IMG/VR virus record: IMGVR_UViG_3300035183_001074
Location: 1-32,408 of that record
Length of the DNA: 32,408 bases
Source: a virus
Reading direction: 5' to 3' (one strand)
In this document: positions 14,415 to 21,935 of the stretch, piece after piece
Layout: each line of letters begins with the position of its first letter
How positions within the stretch are numbered: position 1 is the stretch's first letter
Program-made: the position numbers and the translations under genes
The notes under the pieces: generated by a model
The model's database searches: none
Seen by the model: only the letters and a program-made list of their open reading frames with translations
Told to the model about the DNA's origin: nothing

Positions 14415-14460
14415 GCGCACGGGATGGTGCGCGTCCACCTCCCGCGACCATCCCGTGCGC
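14415..14460 (+). terminator. Perfect 14-bp hairpin after the capsid gene
   Basis: GCGCACGGGATGGT (14415-14428) and its exact reverse complement (14447-14460) enclose an 18-base loop. The hairpin begins 15 bases after the capsid stop and ends 18 bases before the next ATG. No T-run follows, so it may be a weak or Rho-assisted terminator, or an RNA end that protects the capsid mRNA and lowers downstream expression. Confidence 0.6.
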
Positions 14461-14478
14461 CCACGTCCAGGAGGGCCG

Positions 14479-15027
14479 ATGGACTTTCGTCCCGTACCGC
14501 TGGATCTGGCCTGGGTGACGGGCCGATCGGATCTCAAGGCCATCTATCAACGCCCCGTGCTCAGTTGGGCCGGATCACGCGTCGTCCAGGCCACGGATGC
14601 CGAGGGTCGGCCCCGGTGGGATCTCACGGCGGGGCTGCCGCTGCGGCGGCACATGCACTGGGTCGCCAAGGGCTACCAGTACGTGACGCTCGCCGATGCC
14701 GAGTCGCTGCGCGCGCCGGAGGTCGTCGGATCCCTCCAAGCGCGCGGCCTGCACTGGCGGGACTTTATCTGTGATCCGGCGACGGGATCGCCCTGGTCGT
14801 ACGAAGCGTATCGCGCGTGGGCCGACCAAGCGGCGTCGGAGGCCTCCTCGCAGCAGGATGCGGTGATCGCCCAGTATGGCGCGGAGGTCGTCCGGGCGGT
14901 CGCGAGTGCGCTGACGGGGCAGCGGGCGCCGGATCCCCCCGCGCTGGATGTCGCCCCACCGGTACCTGAGGATCCCCTGCCGGTGCGTCGCGGGCCGGGG
15001 CGGCCCCGGAAGGTGCCCGTGCCGTGA
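14479..15027 (+). CDS. Hypothetical head-region protein with AT-hook-like C-terminus (182 aa)
   Basis: ATG 14479 follows AGGAGGG. The sequence begins MDFRPVPLDLAWVTGRSDLK and stays globular to about residue 120 (RRHMHWVAKGYQYVTLADAE, DFICDPATGSPWSYEAYRAW). The C-terminus, after a Pro-rich linker, is RRGPGRPRKVPVP, which contains the GRPRK core of an AT-hook. A role at the head or connector is suggested only by position. The basic tail could touch packaged DNA. Confidence 0.7.
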   Translation: MDFRPVPLDLAWVTGRSDLKAIYQRPVLSWAGSRVVQATDAEGRPRWDLTAGLPLRRHMHWVAKGYQYVTLADAESLRAPEVVGSLQARGLHWRDFICDPATGSPWSYEAYRAWADQAASEASSQQDAVIAQYGAEVVRAVASALTGQRAPDPPALDVAPPVPEDPLPVRRGPGRPRKVPVP

Positions 15028-15827
15028 GGCTCGCACTCGGGATTATTCTCGCGCATGGATTTCCCGCGCCGAGCGAGTTCTGGCTGAGCCTCTTTCGGGT
15101 CCTCGAATCCATCCGGCGCGGCGAGGGCGGCGTCACCGCGTTGCGGCTTATTCATTCGACCGCGTTTCCCACCGATGTCGCGCGGAATGAGATCGTCCGC
15201 GTCATGCTGGACGAGAGTGAGGCCGACGCGCTCCTCTTTCTCGATGCCGATATGACGCATCCGCCCGATATTGCGGCCCGGCTGCTGGCGCACAATCAGC
15301 CGGTCGTGACCGGCCGCTACCATATGCGCCGGCCGCCGTATCACGTGGTCGCCTACGTGAAGCACCGCACGCTCACGCATGCCCACGCGTATGCGCCCGT
15401 TCATGTCGGCCGAGGCCTCATCGAGATCGAGCGTGGCGGCGCGGGGGCGCTGCTGATTCGCCGCGAGGTGCTCGAGCGCATCCGCGCGCGCATCGGCGAC
15501 AACTGGTTCCGGTATCAGCGCGGCCCACAGGCCCCACACGACTACACGGTCAGCGAAGATTTCTGGTTCTATCAGCAGGCCCGTGCGGCCGGCGCACGGT
15601 GCTATCTCGATTGGGACTGCGAGTGCCAACACTTGCAGCTCGCGGCGATTGATGGCACATGGCAGCGGGCCTATATCCAGGCGCAATTCGACGCGCTCGC
15701 GAGCATGACGCCGGAAGCGCGGCAGCGGGTGGCGGATAGCCTCGTCGTCTGTGGCTATCCGGAGGGGCTGCGCCTGCCGACGGGCGAATGGGTGCCGCCG
15801 TATCAGGTGACGGAGGGCGAGCGATGA
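15024..15827 (+). CDS. Glycosyltransferase-like protein 1 (GT-A type, 267 aa)
   Basis: The GTG start overlaps the previous stop by 4 bases. VARNEIVRVMLDESEADALL leads into LFLDADMTHPPD, where D74-A-D76 is the DxD metal/nucleotide-sugar motif of GT-A enzymes. YTVSEDFWFYQQARAAGARC (E179, D180) supplies the acidic catalytic-loop pattern, and H204 follows. Two other genes here (15824 and 18637) share this whole layout. The enzyme should transfer a sugar from a nucleotide donor. The acceptor is unknown, but its place between head and connector genes suggests a virion protein. No membrane helix is seen, so it would act in the cytoplasm. Confidence 0.8.
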   Translation: MRLALGIILAHGFPAPSEFWLSLFRVLESIRRGEGGVTALRLIHSTAFPTDVARNEIVRVMLDESEADALLFLDADMTHPPDIAARLLAHNQPVVTGRYHMRRPPYHVVAYVKHRTLTHAHAYAPVHVGRGLIEIERGGAGALLIRREVLERIRARIGDNWFRYQRGPQAPHDYTVSEDFWFYQQARAAGARCYLDWDCECQHLQLAAIDGTWQRAYIQAQFDALASMTPEARQRVADSLVVCGYPEGLRLPTGEWVPPYQVTEGER

Positions 15828-16711
15828 TCGCGGCCGATCCGCTGGGGGGGGCGGTGATTCCGCCGCCGGCGCCGCGGCCCGCGGTCATCTGGCTCGGCGT
15901 GCCGACGTTTGGCGTGGTCAGTGTGCCCTGGCATCTCGCCATGCTGCAGCTCCAGACGCCCCTCAATCGCACCGTGCGGCACTGTTATGTCGCCGGTCGC
16001 GAGGTCGGCGAGGCCCGCAACGATCTGGTCCGCCGCGCCCTCGCCTATCTGGGGCCGAGCGGCGAGCGGGTGTCGCATGTGCTGTTCGTCGATGACGATG
16101 TGATCGTCCCGGCCGATGCCATCGCGCGGCTGCTCGCGCATGACCTGCCGCTCGTGAGCGGGCTCTATTATGCGAAGACGGAGGCCGAGCAGCCGCTCAT
16201 CCTGGGCCCGATGGGCACGGGCACCCGGCGCGACTGGCAGCCCGGGGATCTCGTGGCGTGCGAGGCGCACGGCATGGGCTGTACGCTCATCGCGCGCGAG
16301 GTGTTCGAGGTGCTTGATCCGCCCTGGTTTGCGACGGCGATGGCGTGGGTGGGATCGGATGCGGACGGTGCGCCCATTTGGCGCGCCGAGAGCGAAGATG
16401 TCTGGTTCTGCCGGCGCGCCCGTCGCGCCGGGATCCAGCCCGTGGTCGATACGGGCCTCTTTTGTTGGCACTGGTCGCTGACCGAGCATCGGGCCTATCC
16501 GCTCGCGCGGTGGCGGGAGGCGGTGCGGCGGGGCGAGGCGCCGGCCACGGCCTATGTGCCGGACGCGGCGCCCTGGGATGGGCGCAGTATGGCCCCGCCG
16601 GCGGCCCGGGCTGGCCCAGGTGAGGCGCTCGCCGTCGCCGCGGCCACGAGCCCCTGGGAAGGCGACGACGCGTCGGAGAGCCGCCTGCGCGGCCAGGAGC
16701 CCCATGCGTGA
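15824..16711 (+). CDS. Glycosyltransferase-like protein 2 (GT-A type, 295 aa)
   Basis: ATG 15824 overlaps the previous stop as ATGA and follows GGAGG. After a Pro-rich N-terminus comes VIWLGVPTFGVVSV. EARNDLVRRAL and HVLFVDDDVIVP (D90-D92) then match gene 15024, followed by LVSGLYYAKTE, GMGCTLIAREVFEVL and AESEDVWFCRRARRAG (E191, D192), with H216 after that. A run of eight G lies at codons 7-10 (15844-15851) and would put the rest out of frame if its length changed. The disordered, Ala/Pro-rich last 50 residues are unique to this copy. Confidence 0.8.
   Translation: MIAADPLGGAVIPPPAPRPAVIWLGVPTFGVVSVPWHLAMLQLQTPLNRTVRHCYVAGREVGEARNDLVRRALAYLGPSGERVSHVLFVDDDVIVPADAIARLLAHDLPLVSGLYYAKTEAEQPLILGPMGTGTRRDWQPGDLVACEAHGMGCTLIAREVFEVLDPPWFATAMAWVGSDADGAPIWRAESEDVWFCRRARRAGIQPVVDTGLFCWHWSLTEHRAYPLARWREAVRRGEAPATAYVPDAAPWDGRSMAPPAARAGPGEALAVAAATSPWEGDDASESRLRGQEPHA
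15844..15851. repeat. Run of eight G near the 5' end of a glycosyltransferase gene
   Basis: The run lies 20 bases after the ATG of the second glycosyltransferase gene. Runs of this length are prone to slippage, and a change by one base would stop expression. In this copy the gene is in frame. Confidence 0.85.
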
Positions 16712-17195
16712 GGGCCTGCGCGCCTCGGTCGAGGCGGCCCGGGGCCGCCTCGAGGGCTACCCCAAGGGCAGCGTGGTCCTCTGCGCCGCCTGTGGCCGGC
16801 CCCTCTATCGCCTGCGGCGCGCGATCGAGCCCGGCGCCTCCGTCGCGCGGAGCGTGACGGCCTATGGGCCCGTCACCCCGGCCGATCTCGAGGCGTTGGC
16901 CGAGCTGGCTGGGTTGGCGCCCCCGGAGGCGGAGGTACGGGCCGCCCGGCAGGCGTATTGTGCCCGCATCCCGGAGGTGCGGACGGGCCAGCCGGCCTGC
17001 TGTCCGTTCTGCGGACTGTCCTGGGTGCGCGTCTGGGCACCGACCGCCTCGGAGTTGGTCGACCGCGCCTATACCTGGACCCTCGTCGTCCTACCACCGC
17101 TCGGCCGCGTGGGACGACGGATTCGGCGCCGCTGGCGCGTGGAGCAGGCCCAATGTCGGAGCGTCCCGTCGTCCTCGCCGTCGGCTGCGGGCTGA
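16704..17195 (+). CDS. CxxC zinc-binding-like protein in the modification cluster (163 aa)
   Basis: ATG 16704 follows AGGAG and overlaps the previous gene by 8 bases. VVLCAACGRPLYRLRR (C27, C30) and ACCPFCGLSWVRV near residue 100 form two Cys knuckles separated by a helical stretch (ADLEALAELAGLAPPEAE). This is a split zinc ribbon. The last part is basic. I recognise no family. Its position between a glycosyltransferase and a methyltransferase suggests it may be a partner of these enzymes, or a small structural protein. Confidence 0.65.
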   Translation: MREGLRASVEAARGRLEGYPKGSVVLCAACGRPLYRLRRAIEPGASVARSVTAYGPVTPADLEALAELAGLAPPEAEVRAARQAYCARIPEVRTGQPACCPFCGLSWVRVWAPTASELVDRAYTWTLVVLPPLGRVGRRIRRRWRVEQAQCRSVPSSSPSAAG

Positions 17196-17797
17196 AACAG
17201 CGCGTCGAGGACTATGGCTTGCGCCTGGGCGGCCCCGGCGCGCCGCCGACGCGCGCGGACGAGGTGACCTTGGTCACGCTCGATGCGGATCCGCGCGTGC
17301 GGCCGCAGATCGTCTGCGAGCTCGGGCGCGATCGCATCGCGCTCCCGGACGATTCGGTGGACCTGATTCTCGCCATGCACGTGCTCGAGCATATCGGGCG
17401 TCAGGGTGAGATCGAGGCATGGTTCCACGCCTGGGGCGAGCTCTATCGGGTCGCGAAACCGGATGCGCGGTTGGAGTTCGAATGCCCCTACTTCAGCTCG
17501 CTGTGGGCGTGGGCCGATCCGACGCATACGCGCGCCATCAGCGAGATGACGTTCCTCTATCTCGATCAGGATGCCTACCGGCGGCCGGGATCCGCCATCC
17601 CGCGGTATCGGCCGCCGTGTGATTGGATGATCGTGGGCCTGAATCTGCGGCCCGATGTGACGAACCCGGAGGTTCGGGCGCGCGAGCCCGTCTCGTTCCT
17701 GCACGGCGTCCTGCGCGCCCGGAAACCCTTCGCCCCGTGGTGGGCGGACCAGGAGGACACCAAGCATGGCGTGGTCCAGCCTGTCGCTGGTCACTGA
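17153..17797 (+). CDS. Class I SAM-dependent methyltransferase (214 aa)
   Basis: ATG 17153 follows GGAG by 8 bases. VVLAVGCGLK (motif I, about 6-15) is the SAM-binding loop in a shortened form. LVTLDADPR carries the acidic residue (D44). LPDDSVDLILAMHVLEHIG (about 64-82) and ELYRVAKPDARLEFECPYF (about 96-114) are motifs IV and post-IV of small-molecule or sugar methyltransferases. ADPTHTRAIS (about 121-130) is a stretch often seen in enzymes encoded beside glycosyltransferases. The substrate is unknown; a sugar added by the neighbouring enzymes is a reasonable guess. It overlaps the next gene by 32 bases. Confidence 0.8.
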   Translation: MSERPVVLAVGCGLKQRVEDYGLRLGGPGAPPTRADEVTLVTLDADPRVRPQIVCELGRDRIALPDDSVDLILAMHVLEHIGRQGEIEAWFHAWGELYRVAKPDARLEFECPYFSSLWAWADPTHTRAISEMTFLYLDQDAYRRPGSAIPRYRPPCDWMIVGLNLRPDVTNPEVRAREPVSFLHGVLRARKPFAPWWADQEDTKHGVVQPVAGH

Positions 17798-18647
17798 CGC
17801 GGATCTCGGGGCGCTCGAGCCCGAGGCGATCGCGGGCACCTGGGGCGCGGCCTCGTGGCCGACGGCGCGTGACGAAGCCGTGCGCGATCTCCGCATCTGG
17901 CTCGAAGCGGATTATCCCGAGATCCCCGATGTCGCCGATCGTATTCGCGATCAGTGGCGGCCGAGTCGCGTCTGGAGCGCGACGGGTGGCGTCTGGACGG
18001 ATCGCACCACGGAAGCGAGCTCGCTGGACGCCGATGATCTCGCGCTCGCCAGTGTGTTCGCCACGCCGAGCAGCGATGCGCTCTATGTCGGCCTCGGCCA
18101 AGCCTTCGAGGGGCTCTTCGTCCGCATGCTCGCCACGCGGAACAGTAATGCCTCGACCCTCACGGCCTCGTATTGGGGCCCCACGGGTTGGACGAGTCTG
18201 GGCGCCGAGGATGGCACCAAGCAAGGATCGGCGACGTTTGGCCGCACCGGTCGCGTCAGCTGGGCGATGCCCATCGACTGGGAGCTGCGCGAGCTCCAGG
18301 ACGAGGGCATCGTGCGATACTGGGTGCGGCTTACCGTCTCGGCCGCGTTGAGCAGCGGCACGGCCGCGGGGCAGATCCTCCCGATCCGGCCGCCCACGGG
18401 GCTCCGGCGCGTCGCCACCTATCTCGCCCTGGCGCATGTCTGTCGAGGCCTCGCGCCGAAGGCCTCGGAGCCCGCGTTCTGGACGGATCGGGCCGCGTGG
18501 TATCACGACCAGGCCACGGCGCTCTACGCGCGCCTCCGGTCACAGGGCGGCATCCCCATTGATCTCGATGGCGACGCGTCGGTGAGCCCGCCGACGGAAA
18601 TCCCCTCGCCGAAGACGCGCAGCGTCAAGGTGTACCGTGCCGGATGA
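17766..18647 (+). CDS. Probable neck/connector structural protein (293 aa)
   Basis: ATG 17766 follows AGGAGG by 10 bases and lies inside the methyltransferase end. The first 60 residues are helical (TARDEAVRDLRIWLEADYPE). A beta-sandwich-like middle (ALYVGLGQAFEGLFVRMLA, YWGPTGWTSLG, WAMPIDWELRELQDEGIVRY) follows, then a helical block (VATYLALAHVCRGLAPKASE). The order resembles phage head-tail connector proteins with an added beta domain. Its place before the tail terminator gene agrees. No enzyme motif is visible. Confidence 0.6.
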   Translation: MAWSSLSLVTDADLGALEPEAIAGTWGAASWPTARDEAVRDLRIWLEADYPEIPDVADRIRDQWRPSRVWSATGGVWTDRTTEASSLDADDLALASVFATPSSDALYVGLGQAFEGLFVRMLATRNSNASTLTASYWGPTGWTSLGAEDGTKQGSATFGRTGRVSWAMPIDWELRELQDEGIVRYWVRLTVSAALSSGTAAGQILPIRPPTGLRRVATYLALAHVCRGLAPKASEPAFWTDRAAWYHDQATALYARLRSQGGIPIDLDGDASVSPPTEIPSPKTRSVKVYRAG

Positions 18648-19413
18648 CCGCCGCTGTCTCGTGGCCGTCTGCACGAATTGGCCGTCGATCCCGACGCCGA
18701 CGGCCATGTCGCTGATGGAGCTCGGCTGGGGCGATCGCATCCCGCGCGCCAAAGCCGAGACGGGCTTTGCGGCGATTGACTTCCTGTGGGCGCGCGGCTT
18801 CCCCCGCGTCGACGCGCTGCGGAATTGGGCCGCGCGGCAGGCCCTCGCCGCGGGCTATTCGCATCTGCTCTATCTCGATGCGGATAATGTATGGCCCACC
18901 GATGTGCTCGCCCGCCTGCTGCGTCACGCGGATCGCGATATCGTCGGCGGCCTCTACGTGATGCGCGGTGAACCGTACGCGCCCGTCGCCCTCGTGCGCG
19001 GGCACCGCCAGCCGGATAGCGACATTACCGCCTACGAATATGACCACGAGGCCATCTGGGCGCAGGCGCTCCGCGAGGTCGAAGTCCTCGGTATGGGCTG
19101 CACGCTGATTCAGACTCAGTGGTTCGCGCGTCTGCCCGGGCCGCACTGGTTCGCGTACCGCGATGATGCGGAGGGCTGGCCAGCCGTGACCGAAGATGTG
19201 CCGTTCTGCGAGGCGGCGCGGGCCGCGGGCGCGCGGATTTGGCTCGATCCGACGATTGTGTGCGGGCATGTCACGCAGGTGCTGACCGATGTCCGGTGGC
19301 ACCAACGCTGGCTGCAGGCGCAGCGCACGCCACCCCCGGTACCCACGCGGGTCACCTGGCGCGAGCAGGTCGATCCGTCGGCCGCGGACCCGGCACCGGC
19401 CGCCCACGGATAA
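18637..19413 (+). CDS. Glycosyltransferase-like protein 3 (GT-A type, 258 aa)
   Basis: The GTG at 18637 follows AAGGTG and overlaps the connector gene by 11 bases. VDALRNWAARQAL, HLLYLDADNVWPTDVLARLL (D81, D83), VGGLYVMRGEPYAP and GMGCTLIQTQWF match the two earlier copies in order. WPAVTEDVPFCEAARAAGAR (E186, D187) and H211 complete the set. The invariant RN, DxD, G-x-G and ED positions show common descent, yet the copies differ elsewhere, so they probably use different acceptors or donors. Confidence 0.8.
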   Translation: MPDDRRCLVAVCTNWPSIPTPTAMSLMELGWGDRIPRAKAETGFAAIDFLWARGFPRVDALRNWAARQALAAGYSHLLYLDADNVWPTDVLARLLRHADRDIVGGLYVMRGEPYAPVALVRGHRQPDSDITAYEYDHEAIWAQALREVEVLGMGCTLIQTQWFARLPGPHWFAYRDDAEGWPAVTEDVPFCEAARAAGARIWLDPTIVCGHVTQVLTDVRWHQRWLQAQRTPPPVPTRVTWREQVDPSAADPAPAAHG

Positions 19414-19414
19414 G

Positions 19415-19843
19415 ATGGCCGCGACAACGCTCTCGGCGATTCTGACGCGCATCCGAGCGGTCTGCGAAGCGTCTCCGTTGTTGCTGACGCCCGCGAGCGA
19501 GCCGTTTTCTCATGACCGCGAACCGACGCTCGCAGTCGATCAGGCGTATGTCGTCCTTGATGAGGGCCTCGAGTCGCATCGGTCGCTTACCAATCAGGCG
19601 GCCGCGCGGATCGACCGCGTGACGATCCTCGTCGCCCGCCGGCTCGGCGCCGATCCGGCGACCACGATCGGCGAGCTCGAAGACACGCTGCTCACGCTCG
19701 AGCGCGCGATCAAGGCGGATGGCCCCGCGGGCAGCTATCATGCGGAGATTCTGAGCCGGCGCGTCTCGAGGCCGGCGGGGAAAGAAATCGCCCTTGGCAG
19801 TCTCACCGTCACCGTGGATTATGACTTGAGCGAGGCGCTATGA
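19415..19843 (+). CDS. Probable tail terminator / head-tail joining protein (142 aa)
   Basis: ATG 19415 is one base after the previous stop. The sequence starts with a helix (LSAILTRIRAVCEASPLLLT), has VDQAYVVLDEG, RVTILVARRLG and a helix (TTIGELEDTLLTLERAI), and ends with strands (ILSRRVSRPAGKEIALGSLT). This strand-helix-strand order, size and place just before the tail tube gene match tail terminators of siphoviruses. The assignment rests on position and predicted fold, not on a signature motif. Confidence 0.6.
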   Translation: MAATTLSAILTRIRAVCEASPLLLTPASEPFSHDREPTLAVDQAYVVLDEGLESHRSLTNQAAARIDRVTILVARRLGADPATTIGELEDTLLTLERAIKADGPAGSYHAEILSRRVSRPAGKEIALGSLTVTVDYDLSEAL

Positions 19844-20040
19844 GCCCAGCACGCGTGCGTCTGTTGTATGTCGGGCCGCCCTTGGCGGAATCGCCCGAGG
19901 TCGGGCCGCTCGAGCCCGGCCAGGCGTACGAATGGCCCGCCGAGCTGGCCGAGTATCTGGTCCGGCAGCATCCCGATCACTGGCAGCGCCCGCCCGCCGC
20001 TCGGGCGGCGGCGACCCCGACCCTCTCGACCCAGGAGTAA
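19840..20040 (+). CDS. Small structural-region protein (66 aa)
   Basis: The ATG overlaps the previous stop by 4 bases. VRLLYVGPPLAESPEVGPLE followed by QAYEWPAELAEYLVRQHPDH is a short beta-then-helix unit. Small proteins of this kind occur beside tail tube genes in many siphoviruses. The Pro/Ala/Thr-rich end is likely disordered. I recognise no named family. Confidence 0.65.
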   Translation: MSPARVRLLYVGPPLAESPEVGPLEPGQAYEWPAELAEYLVRQHPDHWQRPPAARAAATPTLSTQE

Positions 20041-20043
20041 GCC

Positions 20044-21129
20044 ATGACGGTCTCGGCCCGCCAGATTCGAGTTGGCGTCAACAAGGCGACGTCCGGCAGC
20101 TGGGGGACCGGCGCCGCGGTCGCCACCGCGGTCGGCGCCGGCGACGGCGTCTACGTCTTTGATGACCTCGGCATCCAGATCAGCCGCAACTACACGCGCG
20201 ATGAAAGCGCGGGACAGGCCTTCATCGGCAATGTGATGGGCGCGACGACGAGCGCGATCTCGGGCGCCATCCCCTCGTTCCTGCACTATCATGACAGCTT
20301 CCAGAATGTGCTCTGGGCGCTGACGCTCGGGACGGGAGGCACGACGCCCACTCAGCTCGGCACGACGACGGCCTACACGAATACGTTCGAGCCGGCGGGG
20401 TCCGCCGGCAAGAACGGCAATTACGCGACGATTGTGCGGGATGTCTCGCATGGCATCCTCGAGGTCCCGGGCGCGAAGTTCACGGGCTTCGAGCTCTCGT
20501 TCGGCCAGGATGGGCGTGCCGAAATCCGCTGGTCGTTCCTGGGCGACACCGAAAAGCGGGATTCCACGATCAATACATCAGCGCAGATCGCGGCGTTGAC
20601 GTTCCCGACCCTGGGCCTGCGTGCCCACTTCGATGATGTGACGTTTCGCGTGAACGCCCAGAGCGGCGGCGCGCTGGCGGCGAGTGATGCCGTGAAGATC
20701 ACCTCGCTGCGCGTGCGGTACACGCAACCGCTCGACACCAAGTTCGTCGCGGGCCAGCTGACCATCATCGAGCCGCTCGAAGATGGCTGGCCCGAGGTCG
20801 AGATTGAAGCGGAATTTGCGCGCTTCCTGAGCACGGATCTCTCGATCTTCCGTGACGCGCATACGAACGACACGCGGCTCAAGGCCGACATCACGTTCAT
20901 CGGGCCGACACTCGCCACCACGAACTACGGGCTCCTCTTCCAGTTCCCGAACCTGTATATTCCCCCGGGCGGCTTTACGTTGGCCGTGCCGGGCGGTGCG
21001 GGCCAACTCGTGCCGCGCGTACGCCTGATGGCGCTGTCGACGACGACGGCGCCCACGGGCATGACCGGCGTGACCGTGCCCATGCGCGTCGTGACCACGG
21101 GCGTCTCCAGCACCAACCCCTTCGCGTGA
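20044..21129 (+). CDS. Major tail (tube) protein (361 aa)
   Basis: The ATG follows AGGAG by 7 bases. The protein is rich in Thr, Gly, Ala and beta strands, starting RQIRVGVNKATSGSWGTGAA. It repeats strand pairs typical of tail-tube folds (VPGAKFTGFELSFGQDGRAE, then VKITSLRVRYTQPLDTKFVA, WPEVEIEAEFARFLS and LKADITFIGPTL). Rings of this protein form the tail tube. It is longer than minimal tube proteins (about 200 residues), so an added Ig-like or surface domain is possible. It lies between the terminator and chaperone genes, the standard order. Confidence 0.8.
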   Translation: MTVSARQIRVGVNKATSGSWGTGAAVATAVGAGDGVYVFDDLGIQISRNYTRDESAGQAFIGNVMGATTSAISGAIPSFLHYHDSFQNVLWALTLGTGGTTPTQLGTTTAYTNTFEPAGSAGKNGNYATIVRDVSHGILEVPGAKFTGFELSFGQDGRAEIRWSFLGDTEKRDSTINTSAQIAALTFPTLGLRAHFDDVTFRVNAQSGGALAASDAVKITSLRVRYTQPLDTKFVAGQLTIIEPLEDGWPEVEIEAEFARFLSTDLSIFRDAHTNDTRLKADITFIGPTLATTNYGLLFQFPNLYIPPGGFTLAVPGGAGQLVPRVRLMALSTTTAPTGMTGVTVPMRVVTTGVSSTNPFA

Positions 21130-21133
21130 TCAC

Positions 21134-21604
21134 ATGGCAGGACCCTCGGGGATTCGCATTCGGGGCTTGTTGGCCGATGGATCGACGGATCGGTCGAGCA
21201 CGATCGAGTATGTCTGGGGCGATCTCGATCACGGCAATAAACCCTATCTCGACGATCAGGGCCAGCCGCTGACGGTGGTGACGCTGCGGCAGCTCTCCGC
21301 CGATGATCTGCGGCGGCTGCGCAAACGCCACACCATCGCGACGTGGAAGAACCATCAGCGCGTCGAAGAGCTCGATGAGGACGCCTACACGGCGGATCTT
21401 ATCGACTATCTCATCGTCGAGTGGCGCGGCATTCTGTCGGAAGACGATCAGCCCGTGCCCTGCACGCGCGAGGCCAAGCTGGCGGTCGCGAACCGGGCGC
21501 CCGGTCGGCTCGCGCATATGATCGAGGTGGCGACCAGCGCGGAGGTGGTGGACCGCGAGGCGTCCTTTCGCGAACCTGCGGGCCTACCTCGAATGGCGCG
21601 CTGA
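21134..21604 (+). CDS. Tail assembly chaperone, short product (156 aa)
   Basis: The ATG at 21134 lies just after the tube stop and has no clear ribosome site. The protein is acidic with a helical centre (LRQLSADDLRRLRKRHTIAT, EELDEDAYTADLIDYLIVEW). It sits between tube and tape-measure genes, where siphoviruses encode the chaperone pair that coats the tape measure. The last 12 residues after position 145 (REPAGLPRMAR end) differ from the sequence of the other frame and look like a read-out tail. The next frame holds the longer product's extension. Confidence 0.75.
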   Translation: MAGPSGIRIRGLLADGSTDRSSTIEYVWGDLDHGNKPYLDDQGQPLTVVTLRQLSADDLRRLRKRHTIATWKNHQRVEELDEDAYTADLIDYLIVEWRGILSEDDQPVPCTREAKLAVANRAPGRLAHMIEVATSAEVVDREASFREPAGLPRMAR

Positions 21605-21935
21605 TCATCCGCATGTGCGCTGCTGCCACTGGGCGACGCCCGAGGAGCAGCGCCTGCGGCCGGAGAAATACGATTGCCGCACGTGCGCGTGGCGCCTCCA
21701 ACACGCGCAGCTGTGGGTGATCAATCAGGAGGCGATCGCGTTGGCCCAGCTCCTGGGGAGCCGCGCGGTCGCGGAGACGCAATCGGCGGCCGCCGTCTTG
21801 GCCCGTTGGTTGGCGGATCATGCGTGGGCCGAGGCGGAGGATATGATCCGCCGCCTCGATCTGATCTTCGAGATCCTGGTGCCGCATGGCGGCGAGTCGC
21901 GAGATTACCATCCGCATCGTCGCGGAGACGGCTGA
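21570..21935 (+). CDS. Frameshift extension of the tail assembly chaperone (about 121 aa)
   Basis: This frame opens after a TGA at 21519-21521 and runs to 21935. It has no ATG or ribosome site near its start; the first possible GTG is at 21615 with nothing before it. A +1 shift at TCC TTT CGC (codons 21563-21571) would let the Phe tRNA slip from TTT to TTC. The fused sequence then reads EASF|ANLRAYLEWRADHP, a smooth join. The extension has CCHW and CRTCAW knuckles and helices (EAIALAQLLGSRAVAETQSA). The fusion would have about 266 residues. It overlaps the tape-measure start by 50 bases. Confidence 0.7.
   Translation, partial: ANLRAYLEWRADHPHVRCCHWATPEEQRLRPEKYDCRTCAWRLQHAQLWVINQEAIALAQLLGSRAVAETQSAAAVLARWLADHAWAEAEDMIRRLDLIFEILVPHGGESRDYHPHRRGDG

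Noticed and set aside
13408-14550. Minus-strand frame of 380 codons over the capsid gene
   Set aside because: It mirrors the capsid coding frame and has Arg/Asp-rich low-complexity content.
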